DNA from: Dermatophilaceae bacterium Soc4.6
GTDB taxonomy: Bacteria; Actinomycetota; Actinomycetes; Actinomycetales; Dermatophilaceae
Reading direction: 5' to 3'
NCBI GenBank assembly: GCA_039889245.1
Contig: JAZGVH010000002.1
Span: 2,232,001-2,296,000 of the forward strand
DNA length: 64,000 bases
Position numbers and translations under genes: made by a program. The notes below the pieces were generated by a model. It saw only the letters and a list, made by a program, of their open reading frames with translations. It was not told the DNA's origin and ran no database searches. Positions 16,574-24,265 of the stretch are shown here, in pieces. The first letter of the stretch is position 1. The number at the start of each line of letters is the position of its first letter.

Positions 16574-18820
16574 GTGTCGGCGCTCGCGGGCGCGCCGGTC
16601 ACGGTCGACCACCTGACCTGGCGGCCCTACGGGCGACGCTCCCCGGTGCTCGACGACGTCGACCTGCGCATCGGGGCCGGCGAGCGCGTGCTGCTCGTCG
16701 GCCCCAGCGGCTCGGGAAAGTCGACGTTGCTGCGGGCCCTCGGCGGGCTGCTGCTGACCGCCGACGCGGGCGAGCTCACCGGCGCGGTCAGCGTGGACGG
16801 TCGCGACCCGCAGTCGGTCGCCGGGCTCGTCGGTCTCGTGCTGCAGGACCCCGGCTCGGGTGTGGTCGCCACGTCGGTCGGTCGGGACGTCGCGTTCGGT
16901 CTGGAGAATCTCGGGCTGCCCCGTGAGGCCATGGCCGACCCCGTCCGGCGGGCCCTGCGCGAGGTGCACCTCGACGTGCCCGTCGACGCGTCACCCTCGA
17001 GCCTCTCCGGAGGCGAGCAACAGCGACTCGCCCTCGCGGGCGCCCTGGCCCTCGGTCCACGGGTCCTGCTGCTCGACGAGCCGCTGGCGATGCTCGACGC
17101 CGAGACCGCCGCCACGGTGCGGTCGGTCGTCTCCGAGGTCGTAGCCGCGCGAGGTCTGACCCTCGTCGTGGTCGAGCACCGGCTCGGTCCGTGGCTGCCG
17201 CACGTCGACCGGCTCGTCGTGCTCGGTGAGGGGGGCCGGCCGGTGGCCGACGGCGCGCCGTACGACGTCCTGGCGAGGCAGGGGGACGAGCTCACCGCCG
17301 CCGGCGTCTGGGTGCCCGGACGGCCGGAGCCCGAGCCCGTGGGCCTTGAGATCAGCTGGGGCGCAGCGGTGGTCGCGTCGGGCGCGCCGGTCGCGACGGC
17401 CGTAGGCGTGACCGTGCGGCACCGGTCGCGGTCGCTCTCGACGCAGACCCGCGAGACCGTCGCCGTGCGCGACGCGTCGTTGACGGTCCCCGCAGGGCGG
17501 GTGAGTGCCCTCGTCGGGCCGAGCGGGGCGGGGAAGTCGTCCTTGCTGGCGGCCGTGGGCGGTCTGCTCGAGCCAGCGGCCGGCACGGTGTCCTGGGCGG
17601 CGGAGATCGCGACCGCGGGCACCGCGCCGCACCGACTGGCTCCGCACGACCTCGCCCGCCGCGTCGCCTGGGTGCCGCAACGCGCGGCCAGCACGCTCGT
17701 CGCGCGCACCGTCGACGAGGAGGTGCTCACGACCGCCCGCGCGGTCGGCATCGACGAGAGGATCGCGCGCGCGCGGGCCGACGTGCTCCTCGAGCGGCTC
17801 GGCCTGTCCCACCTGCGTGGCGCCGACCCCCGTCAGCTGTCCGGCGGCGAGCAGCGACGGCTGGCGCTGGCCGCCGCCGCGGTGCACCAGCCCACCCTCC
17901 TGCTCGCCGACGAGCCGACGGTCGGGCAGGACCGGCATACCTGGGCGGCCGTGATGGGTGTCGTCGAGTCGCTGCGAGCGGCCGGGTCGGGGGTGCTCGT
18001 GACCACCCACGACGCCGGCGTCGTCGCCCGCGCCGACGCCGTCCACACCCTCACCCCAGCAGCGCGTGTGCCGCCCCCGGCCCCGGCCGCGGTCCCACTC
18101 GTCGCACAGGCCGGGCCGCTCGCCCTCCTCGCGGCGGCCCTGCTCGTGCTGCCGCTGCCGGCGCTGCTGCGCTCGTGGCCGCAGGCACTCGTCGTCGTGG
18201 TGGCCGAGATCGTCCTGGGTGCAGCGGTGCTCGTGGCACCCGGGCCGGGAGCCCGGCCCCGCGGCCGGGCCAGGTCTCTGCTGCGTCGTCTCGTTGCCCC
18301 GGCGATCGGGGCACTGGGCGTGGGCTGGTCGACGTGGCTGCTCGCGGGTCACGACGTCGGCGTCGCCGCCGGTGCCGCCCTGCGGATCGTCACCCTCGTG
18401 CTGCCGTCGGTGCTCGTGCTGCCCTACGTCGACCCCGACGCGCTCGGTGACCACCTGGCCCAGCGGCTGCGGCTGCCGGCCCGCCCGGTGGTCGCCGCGT
18501 CAGCGGCCCTCGCGCGGTTTCAGTCCTTCGGCCAGCTGTGGGCCGAGCTCGCCCTGGCCCGCCGGGTCCGGGGGGTCGGTGGCGGCCGGTCGCTCGCGGC
18601 CCGCACGCGCGACGTGGGAGCCACCACGTTCGGGCTCTTCGTCGGCGTGCTCGGTGCGGCGGCGGTGCTCGCGCTGGCGATGGACGCGCGTGGGTTCGCG
18701 GGCGCCGACCGGCGCACCTGGGCCGGGGCCGCACCGTGGCGGCGGGCTGACACCCTCGCGGTGCTGCTCGGGCTGGTGCCGGCGGTGGTCGCCGTCGTCG
18801 CCGGGCTCGTCCTGCCCTGA
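16574..18820 (+). CDS. ECF transporter ATPase-ATPase-T component fusion (YkoD+YkoC)
   Basis: A 748-residue protein with two ABC ATPase domains and a membrane T component. Domain 1 (about 1-240) has GPSGSGKSTL, signature SLSGGEQQRLALA and Walker B VLLLDEPLAM. Domain 2 (about 270-500) has GPSGAGKSSL, QLSGGEQRRLALA and LLLADEPTVG. From about residue 505 on, several hydrophobic segments follow with LRIVTLVLPSVLVLPYVDPD and the LALARRVRGVGGG coupling-helix type sequence. In Bacillus YkoD (A-A) and YkoC (T) are separate chains; here all three are fused. It energises YkoE for thiamine-type uptake. The start GTG 16574 lacks a strong ribosome site. Confidence 0.88.
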   Translation: MSALAGAPVTVDHLTWRPYGRRSPVLDDVDLRIGAGERVLLVGPSGSGKSTLLRALGGLLLTADAGELTGAVSVDGRDPQSVAGLVGLVLQDPGSGVVATSVGRDVAFGLENLGLPREAMADPVRRALREVHLDVPVDASPSSLSGGEQQRLALAGALALGPRVLLLDEPLAMLDAETAATVRSVVSEVVAARGLTLVVVEHRLGPWLPHVDRLVVLGEGGRPVADGAPYDVLARQGDELTAAGVWVPGRPEPEPVGLEISWGAAVVASGAPVATAVGVTVRHRSRSLSTQTRETVAVRDASLTVPAGRVSALVGPSGAGKSSLLAAVGGLLEPAAGTVSWAAEIATAGTAPHRLAPHDLARRVAWVPQRAASTLVARTVDEEVLTTARAVGIDERIARARADVLLERLGLSHLRGADPRQLSGGEQRRLALAAAAVHQPTLLLADEPTVGQDRHTWAAVMGVVESLRAAGSGVLVTTHDAGVVARADAVHTLTPAARVPPPAPAAVPLVAQAGPLALLAAALLVLPLPALLRSWPQALVVVVAEIVLGAAVLVAPGPGARPRGRARSLLRRLVAPAIGALGVGWSTWLLAGHDVGVAAGAALRIVTLVLPSVLVLPYVDPDALGDHLAQRLRLPARPVVAASAALARFQSFGQLWAELALARRVRGVGGGRSLAARTRDVGATTFGLFVGVLGAAAVLALAMDARGFAGADRRTWAGAAPWRRADTLAVLLGLVPAVVAVVAGLVLP

Positions 18821-18826
18821 GCGCGA

Positions 18827-18847
18827 GGCCGGCTCTCGAGGCCGGCC
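18827..18847 (+). terminator. GC-rich hairpin after the ECF transporter operon
   Basis: GGCCGGC (18827-18833) pairs with GCCGGCC (18841-18847) across a 7-nt loop, starting 7 bp after the stop of the ECF fusion gene. There is no T-tract. It is a plausible actinobacterial-style terminator. Confidence 0.5.
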
Positions 18848-19386
18848 GCCGGGCCGCGCCGGTGGCTCGGGAACGCCTTTCCAGGCCCACCCACACCAGC
18901 CAGTCGGGCAGGCGCCAGCCGAGGATGCTTGCGTGACCCCCCGTACTGCACGCTCACGCCGGGATGGACGCTCGCCACCCACTCGGTGACCCACCGATGG
19001 AGGACGGTGACGCCCTGCTCGGTCGGGTCGTCCGGTGTGCCGGCGACGGCGTCGACCTCGGTGGTGTCGACGTCGGCGTAGGCCGTCGTCCAGCCGGCGC
19101 TCCAGCTGAGCTGCCCGACGGGACCCACTCCGGTGGAGGGGTCGGTGCGGAGCCAGAGCTCGTGCACCTCGCCCGACGCGATCGCCGCCCGGGCGTCCTG
19201 CCAGGAGGAGGGGTGCTCACCCGTGAGCGCAGCCCCGGCGACCACCAGCACGCAGGCCACGATCATCACCCAGCGCCCCCGTCGCCATCGGCGACCGGAC
19301 CATGCCGGCTGGGGAGAGCCCGACGGGCCGTGGCTCGGTGACGCGAGTGCGGACGGAGCGACTGGCGGTGGAGACCCCCCTGACAT
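18848..19386 (-). pseudogene. Membrane protein gene with a homopolymer frameshift
   Basis: From ATG 19386 about 150 residues read cleanly: a Pro/Ser-rich N-terminus, one hydrophobic segment (VMIVACVLVVAGAALTG), then an extracytoplasmic-looking part (SGEVHELWLRTDPSTGVGP, HPGVSVQYGG). At a run of six C on the plus strand (18937-18942) the frame fails. With one base fewer it would continue as HASILGWRLPDWLVWVGLER, a second membrane segment, then a basic tail. Without the correction the frame runs antisense into the ECF gene. No domain is recognised. Either a real frameshift or a sequencing error; the 3' end is therefore uncertain. Confidence 0.6.
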
Positions 19387-19472
19387 CCGACGACCGCCGT
19401 CCTGCGACCGGGGATGTCACGGGACCGATGGACCATGTCGCCGCCGGCACCCCCTGGGTGGGTGCAGCTGGA

Positions 19473-19495
19473 TTTACATAGGTCACCTAGGTAAA
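19473..19495. promoter_or_regulatory. MarR-type operator palindrome
   Basis: TTTACATAGG-TCA-CCTAGGTAAA is a near-perfect 23-bp palindrome (one mismatched pair) centred at 19484. It lies 9 bp before the MarR start codon. Its size and position fit an autoregulatory MarR operator controlling the MarR-MFS pair. Confidence 0.75.
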
Positions 19496-19504
19496 CTGGT
19501 TGAT

Positions 19505-19987
19505 ATGACCAACCACCAGCTGGTGAGCCCGGCCGACACCGTCGGTGCCGAGCTGCTCTCGGTCGTGGCCCGGCTCAACCGCTTCGCCACGCAGCAGGCC
19601 GGACTCGGCCTGCCCTTCGCCCAGGTGCGGCTGCTCGCCCTCGTCGACGAGCGGGGGGCCTCGCGGATCAGCGAGCTCGCCGCCTTCGACAACTGCGCCC
19701 AGCCGACCATGACCGCGCAGGTGCAGCGGCTCGAGAGCGCCGGGCTCGTCGCCCGCGTCACCGACCCGAGCGACGCCCGCGCGGTGCTCGTCTCCACCAC
19801 ACCCGCCGGGCGCGAACGGCTCACGGCGGCCCGGGATGCCCGGGCAGCCGCCGTGGCCCCCTACCTCGCCACCCTCGACCCCGACGAGCACGACGTGCTC
19901 GCGGCGGCCGTCCCCATCCTGCGCCGACTGCTCGCCGACGCATCCACCAGCAGCCACACCAGCAGCCACACCAGCAAGGAGCAGTGA
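19505..19987 (+). CDS. MarR family transcriptional regulator
   Basis: A 160-residue winged-helix regulator from ATG 19505 (MTNHQLVSPADTVGAELL). The recognition region is RISELAAFDNCAQPTMTAQV, followed by the wing QRLESAGLVARVTDPSDARA. The protein ends in a short HTSSHTS repeat encoded by tandem CCACACCAGCAG units. Its stop overlaps the start of an MFS exporter by 4 bp, and a palindrome overlaps the promoter region. This is a typical ligand-responsive MarR/efflux pair: the regulator probably represses both genes until an exported compound binds it. Confidence 0.9.
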   Translation: MTNHQLVSPADTVGAELLSVVARLNRFATQQAGLGLPFAQVRLLALVDERGASRISELAAFDNCAQPTMTAQVQRLESAGLVARVTDPSDARAVLVSTTPAGRERLTAARDARAAAVAPYLATLDPDEHDVLAAAVPILRRLLADASTSSHTSSHTSKEQ

Positions 19988-21213
19988 GACCGCACATGTT
20001 GCGCCAACCCAAGGCCGTCTGGGCCGTCGCGTTCGCGTCCGTCATCGCCTTCATGGGCATCGGGCTCGTCGACCCCATCCTCAAGCCGATCGCCGACCAG
20101 CTCGACGCGAGCCCGTCGCAGGTCTCGCTGCTCTTCACCAGCTACATGGCCGTGATGGGGCTGGCGATGCTCGTCACCGGCGTCATCTCCAGCCGCATCG
20201 GCGCCAAGAAGACGCTGCTGATCGGCCTGCTCATCATCATCGTCGGCGCCGGGCTCGCCGGCTCCTCGAGCACGGTCATGGAGATCGTCGGCTGGCGGGC
20301 CCTGTGGGGCCTCGGGAACGCGCTGTTCGTCGCGACCGCCCTGGCCACCATCGTCACCGCGTCGCGAGGCTCGGTCGCGCAGGCCATCATCCTGTATGAA
20401 GCCGCCCTCGGCATCGGCATCGCCGTCGGCCCCCTCGTCGGCGGCCTGCTCGGCGGGATCTCCTGGCGCGGGCCCTTCTTCGGTGTCTCGGTCCTCATGG
20501 TCGTCGCCGTCGTCGTCACCGCTTTCGCCCTGCCGTCCACGCCCCCATCAGCACACAAGAGCAGTCTGGCCGACCCCTTCCGCGCGCTGCGCCACCCGGG
20601 CCTGCTCGGCGTCGCGATCACCGCGCTGCTCTACAACTTCGGCTTCTTCATCCTTCTCGCCTACACGCCGTTCCCGCTCGACATGAATGCGCACCAGATC
20701 GGCCTGATCTTCTTCGGCTGGGGTGTGTGCCTCGCCTTCACCTCGGTCGTCGTCGCGCCGCGGCTGCAGCGCCGCTTCGGCACGGTGCCCACGTTGCTCG
20801 TCAACCTCACGCTGCTGTCGGCGACGCTCGCCGTGATGGCCGTCGGCACCGACAGCAAGCCGGTGCTGGTCGTCAGCGTGATCGTGGCTGGACTCTTCCT
20901 GGGAATCAACAACACCCTCGTCACCGAGACGGTCATGAAGGCTGCGCCGGTCGAGCGCAGCGTGGCGTCAGCGGCATACAGCTTCGTGCGCTTCAGCGGG
21001 GGCGCCGTCGCACCCTGGCTGGCCGGCAAGCTCGGCGAGGAGGTCAACGTGCACGTGCCGTTCTGGGTCGGTGCCGGCGGGGTGCTGCTCGCGGTCGTCG
21101 TGCTCGCCGCGACCCGCCCCTACCTGCGGCACATCGACGAGCCCGAGCCCGGCGAGACGGCGGTCGAGGAGAAGCGGGACGAGGCCCTGGCCCTCAGCGT
21201 CGGCGACGCCTGA
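19984..21213 (+). CDS. MFS transporter coupled to MarR
   Basis: A 409-residue, 12-helix MFS protein from GTG 19984. The first helix has the drug:H+ antiporter pattern GIGLVDPILKPIADQLDASP, followed by the loop TGVISSRIGAKKTLL. ALGIGIAVGPLVGGLLGGIS matches the helix 5 antiporter motif C (G-x8-G-x3-GP-x2-GG), which suggests an exporter. The 4-bp overlap with the MarR gene supports a drug or metabolite efflux role. The C-terminus is acidic and cytoplasmic. The substrate is unknown. Confidence 0.85.
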   Translation: MRPHMLRQPKAVWAVAFASVIAFMGIGLVDPILKPIADQLDASPSQVSLLFTSYMAVMGLAMLVTGVISSRIGAKKTLLIGLLIIIVGAGLAGSSSTVMEIVGWRALWGLGNALFVATALATIVTASRGSVAQAIILYEAALGIGIAVGPLVGGLLGGISWRGPFFGVSVLMVVAVVVTAFALPSTPPSAHKSSLADPFRALRHPGLLGVAITALLYNFGFFILLAYTPFPLDMNAHQIGLIFFGWGVCLAFTSVVVAPRLQRRFGTVPTLLVNLTLLSATLAVMAVGTDSKPVLVVSVIVAGLFLGINNTLVTETVMKAAPVERSVASAAYSFVRFSGGAVAPWLAGKLGEEVNVHVPFWVGAGGVLLAVVVLAATRPYLRHIDEPEPGETAVEEKRDEALALSVGDA

Positions 21214-21226
21214 CCGTCGGGCGGCC

Positions 21227-23008
21227 TCAGCGCTGGCCGGCTGGCGGAGCGTCCGGGGCAGGGTGGTCACAGCGCCGAGGCGATGCGGCGCCGGTCGGTC
21301 GGTCGGAGGCCTCGTAGGCGTCGAGGACGGCGCCCGGTGTGGGATAGCAGTCGGGGCTGGACGGCGCCATCAGGCCGTTGGCGGTGAGCTGCTCCCGGAC
21401 GGCGGCATCGGCGCCGGAGAACACGACGCGAGTGCCCCGGGCAGAGAGCCGGCTGATGGACCGGCGCAGTGTCTGGGCGGCAGTGAAGTCGATGTCACTC
21501 AGCGCGGTGCAGTCGATGCAGAACCAGTCGAGCGCGGCGGTCGACGACGCGAAGGCCGCCAGGTCGGCGGCGAGCGTGTGCGCACTCGCGTAGTAGAGGC
21601 TGGAGGGGAAGCGGTAGATGACCAGACCCTCGCGGGTGCGCACCTCGGCCGTGGCGGTCACCGCCTGCCAGTGCCCGCCCGGCTGCCGCGTCAGCACCTG
21701 GGTGCGCGGCCCGTAGCTGTGACGCAGGTGGTCGACGATCGAGGCGAGCATCGCGAACACGATGGCCTGCTCGACACCGAGGACCACCACGCCGGCCATG
21801 GTGAGCAGCGCCAGGGTGAACTCGACCCGCCGGACCCGCATGATCTCCCGGAGGCCGACGAGGTCGACGAGCTCGACCCCGATGAGGAAGACGACCGCCG
21901 CCAGCACGGCGACGGAGAGGTGCGCCAGCGGGGCACTGGCGACGAGGAGCACCAGCAGCACCACGGCACAGCAGCTCAGCTGCGCCAGCTGGGTGCGTCC
22001 GCCGGCGCTGGTCACCATCTGCGTCTTGGTCGGGCTGCCGTTGACGACGAAGCTCCCGGTGAATGCGGCGATGCCGTTCGCCGCTCCGAGGGCCAGCAGG
22101 TCGGCGTTCGAGTCGAGGTCGTCGTTGTAGGTGTCGGCGTAGGCTCGGGCGGTCGCCACCGACTGCGCCAGGATCACCGCTGCCATCGACACGGCGGTCA
22201 TCGCCAGCGCTGACGTGTCGTGCACCGTCACCACGGGGACGCGCAGAGGGGGCAGGCCACCGGGGACGTGGCCGATGACCTCGACGCCGTGCGAGGGAAG
22301 GTCCCACAGCACGCTGACGACGATGGAGACGGTCACGGCGAGCAGGGCTGCGGGCACCCGCTTGGCGGTCCTGCGGAGCAGGGGGACCCCGAGCAGCACG
22401 GCCGTTGCCACACCGACGGTGGCCAGGGACGCCTGGGGCAGTGCGGCGACCGAGCCGATGAGCGTGCCGAGGGCGTTGTCGGCGTGGACGGTCACGCCCA
22501 GCAGCTCCGGCAGCTGGCCGATCGCCACCGACACGCCGACGCCGGACAGGAAACCGACCAGCACGGTGCGGGACAGGAAGTTGGCCAGGAAGCCGAGCCG
22601 AGCCACCCGGGCGACCACGAGGAACACGCCGGTGACGAGCGTCACGAGGGCGACGAGCTGCACGTAGCGCGGTGACCCCGGCAGCGCCAGGGCAGCGACA
22701 CCGGCCGCCATGATCGCTGCCGTCGCGGAGTCGGCGGCCACCACCAGGTGACGCGAGGAGCCGAGCACCGCGAAGACCGCCATCGGCACGAGCATCGTGT
22801 AGAGCCCGGTCTCGACCGGCATACCGGCGATGCGGGCGTAACCGAGGACCTCGGGGATGCCGAGCGCCGCGAGGCTGAGCCCGGCCAGCACCTCCCGCGG
22901 GACACCCCGACCCGAGATCGGCAGCACGCCTCGCAGCACGGGAAGGCGGAAGGCCCTGGCGGCCACCGGCCCCCCGCTCGGTCCCACGGGGTCGCACCTG
23001 TCCTCCAC
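21227..23008 (-). CDS. SulP-family anion transporter with STAS domain
   Basis: A 593-residue protein: about 10-12 transmembrane helices followed by a C-terminal STAS domain (about residues 450-570). SulP features are LAGLSLAALGIPEVLGYARI, the region GIAAFTGSFVVNGSPTKTQM (the G-S-F-x-x-x-x-S-x-T-x-T/Q stretch), and STAS-like WFCIDCTALSDIDFTAAQTL. SulP proteins carry sulfate, bicarbonate or other anions. Start GTG 23008 has no strong ribosome site but lies 7 bp after a small ORF, so coupling is possible. It is convergent with the MFS gene. Confidence 0.88.
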   Translation of the reverse strand: MEDRCDPVGPSGGPVAARAFRLPVLRGVLPISGRGVPREVLAGLSLAALGIPEVLGYARIAGMPVETGLYTMLVPMAVFAVLGSSRHLVVAADSATAAIMAAGVAALALPGSPRYVQLVALVTLVTGVFLVVARVARLGFLANFLSRTVLVGFLSGVGVSVAIGQLPELLGVTVHADNALGTLIGSVAALPQASLATVGVATAVLLGVPLLRRTAKRVPAALLAVTVSIVVSVLWDLPSHGVEVIGHVPGGLPPLRVPVVTVHDTSALAMTAVSMAAVILAQSVATARAYADTYNDDLDSNADLLALGAANGIAAFTGSFVVNGSPTKTQMVTSAGGRTQLAQLSCCAVVLLVLLVASAPLAHLSVAVLAAVVFLIGVELVDLVGLREIMRVRRVEFTLALLTMAGVVVLGVEQAIVFAMLASIVDHLRHSYGPRTQVLTRQPGGHWQAVTATAEVRTREGLVIYRFPSSLYYASAHTLAADLAAFASSTAALDWFCIDCTALSDIDFTAAQTLRRSISRLSARGTRVVFSGADAAVREQLTANGLMAPSSPDCYPTPGAVLDAYEASDRPTGAASPRRCDHPAPDAPPAGQR

Positions 23009-23014
23009 GACGGG

Positions 23015-23158
23015 CTACGGCATGGCTCGGGTGAGGGGCGAATCGCCCGCGGCGAGGTGTGCCTGGACCCGGGCGATGTCGTCCTCAGGAAGGGCACCGG
23101 CCAGCAGAGCGACCGTACACACCCTGGCGACTGCGCCGAGGTCGATCCAGGAGCTCAT
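23015..23158 (-). CDS. Small ORF next to the phosphate permease remnant
   Basis: This 47-residue frame begins MSSWIDLGAVARVCTVALLA and ends with a short hydrophilic tail. It lies directly after a PiT permease fragment and 7 bp before the SulP gene. Small hydrophobic proteins with a similar start often follow pit genes in actinobacteria (recollection), so this may be a decayed remnant of one. It could equally be a non-coding stretch. Confidence 0.35.
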   Translation of the reverse strand: MSSWIDLGAVARVCTVALLAGALPEDDIARVQAHLAAGDSPLTRAMP

Positions 23159-23159
23159 G

Positions 23160-23575
23160 TGCGTGATCCCGTCTGCGGCGGTTCCGCGGGCTGGACGGGT
23201 CCCGACGCGTTGGTGGTGCTCTGGATACTACGACCGTCCAGTCGGTGTTGACGTTGGCCGCCGTGACTGCGTGGTGGCGCGAGGCCCTGAACACGGCTGC
23301 GCCGACCGTCAGGGGGCCCACGAACAGGACGACCATCCCGACGGTCCCTCCCAGGGCGAAGGTGACGAGAGAGGCGGCGGCGGGCATGGTGAGCAGCCAG
23401 GCCAGCCCCGTTCGCCGCGCGAGGTGCCACCGCACCTCCGCACCTCGCTTGCCGACCCCGCTGCCCAGGGTGGAGCCGGTGGCCACGTGGGTGGTCGACA
23501 GCGCCTGCCCGAAGTGCGAGGAGACGAGGATGATCGCCGCGGGCGCGGTCTCAGCGGCGTCCTGGCGTCCGGGGT
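23160..23575 (-). pseudogene. Inorganic phosphate (PiT) permease, C-terminal remnant
   Basis: A C-terminal PiT stretch can be read on the minus strand: ILVSSHFGQALSTTHVATGS (the S-S-H-x-G-x-x-L-S-T-T-H-V signature) then TLGSGVGKRGAEVRWHLARR and two hydrophobic segments, ending near ANVNTDW. The N-terminal two-thirds of the roughly 330-residue family is absent: the frame runs into the 3' end of the sulfotransferase gene at 23584. It is a truncated relic, probably left by the rearrangement that brought in the sulfotransferase gene. Confidence 0.8.
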
Positions 23576-23583
23576 CACGCTCG

Positions 23584-24192
23584 TCAGAAGCGGTAGCCGA
23601 AGCGCTCGATGTCGGCGGCGAAAGCCCGCCCGACCGCCTCGCGGGTGTCGTCGTCATACAGCTCGCGGTAGTCGCCACGAGCGCTGGTGTTCTTGCGCGG
23701 CAACGAGATCCCGGTCAGCCCGCGCGCCGCACAGAGCGCCGCAAAGTCGTCGTCGAGGGTCTCGACCCGCAGCACGGTGTCGACCTTGAGCTCGCCCGAC
23801 CCGTCGCCGGCGAAGTCGGTGAAGGTCGTGAAGGCCGATCCCTGCCCCCCGCGCAGCACGTAGTCGCGGAAGTCGAGCTCCCTCGCCCGGTCGTGCGACT
23901 GCGGCACGGTCTGGCGCTGGTAGTGGTAGACCGAGACCATCCGGTCCCACGGGTTGCGCACGACGGCGACCCGGTGCATCCCGGTCACGGCCCGCCGCCA
24001 GGCGAAGAGACGCTCGAACTCCCTCGCGTTCATGTGCTTCCACGGGCCCGGCCGGCGCAGGGCCTGGTGACCCGCCCGGGCGTAGGCCTCCCACACCGCC
24101 GACCGGTGCCCGTGCAGCGCAGCCTCGATCGAGCTCGACCCCGCCTTGTTGTAGGCGAGGAAGACCAGGTCGAGATCGGGCAGCACCATCAC
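23584..24192 (-). CDS. Sulfotransferase family protein
   Basis: A 202-residue protein with sulfotransferase motifs. The PAPS 5'-phosphosulfate loop is FLAYNKAGSSSIEAALHGH, where K-A-G-S-S-S-I-E corresponds to the usual K-T-G-T/S-T-S/T. The 3'-phosphate region is HRVAVVRNPWDRMVSVYHY. This R-N-P-W-D-R form is typical of the group acting on carbohydrates or lipids. The GTG 24192 and ATG 24189 starts are adjacent. It seems to have landed on the end of a PiT permease gene. The acceptor is unknown. Confidence 0.8.
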   Translation of the reverse strand: MMVLPDLDLVFLAYNKAGSSSIEAALHGHRSAVWEAYARAGHQALRRPGPWKHMNAREFERLFAWRRAVTGMHRVAVVRNPWDRMVSVYHYQRQTVPQSHDRARELDFRDYVLRGGQGSAFTTFTDFAGDGSGELKVDTVLRVETLDDDFAALCAARGLTGISLPRKNTSARGDYRELYDDDTREAVGRAFAADIERFGYRF

Positions 24193-24265
24193 GAGGGGTC
24201 ACGCTACCGGCCCGCCTATGCTGGGCGCGCCCGATTCGACCGGGTGCCGGCCACCAGGAGGACCC

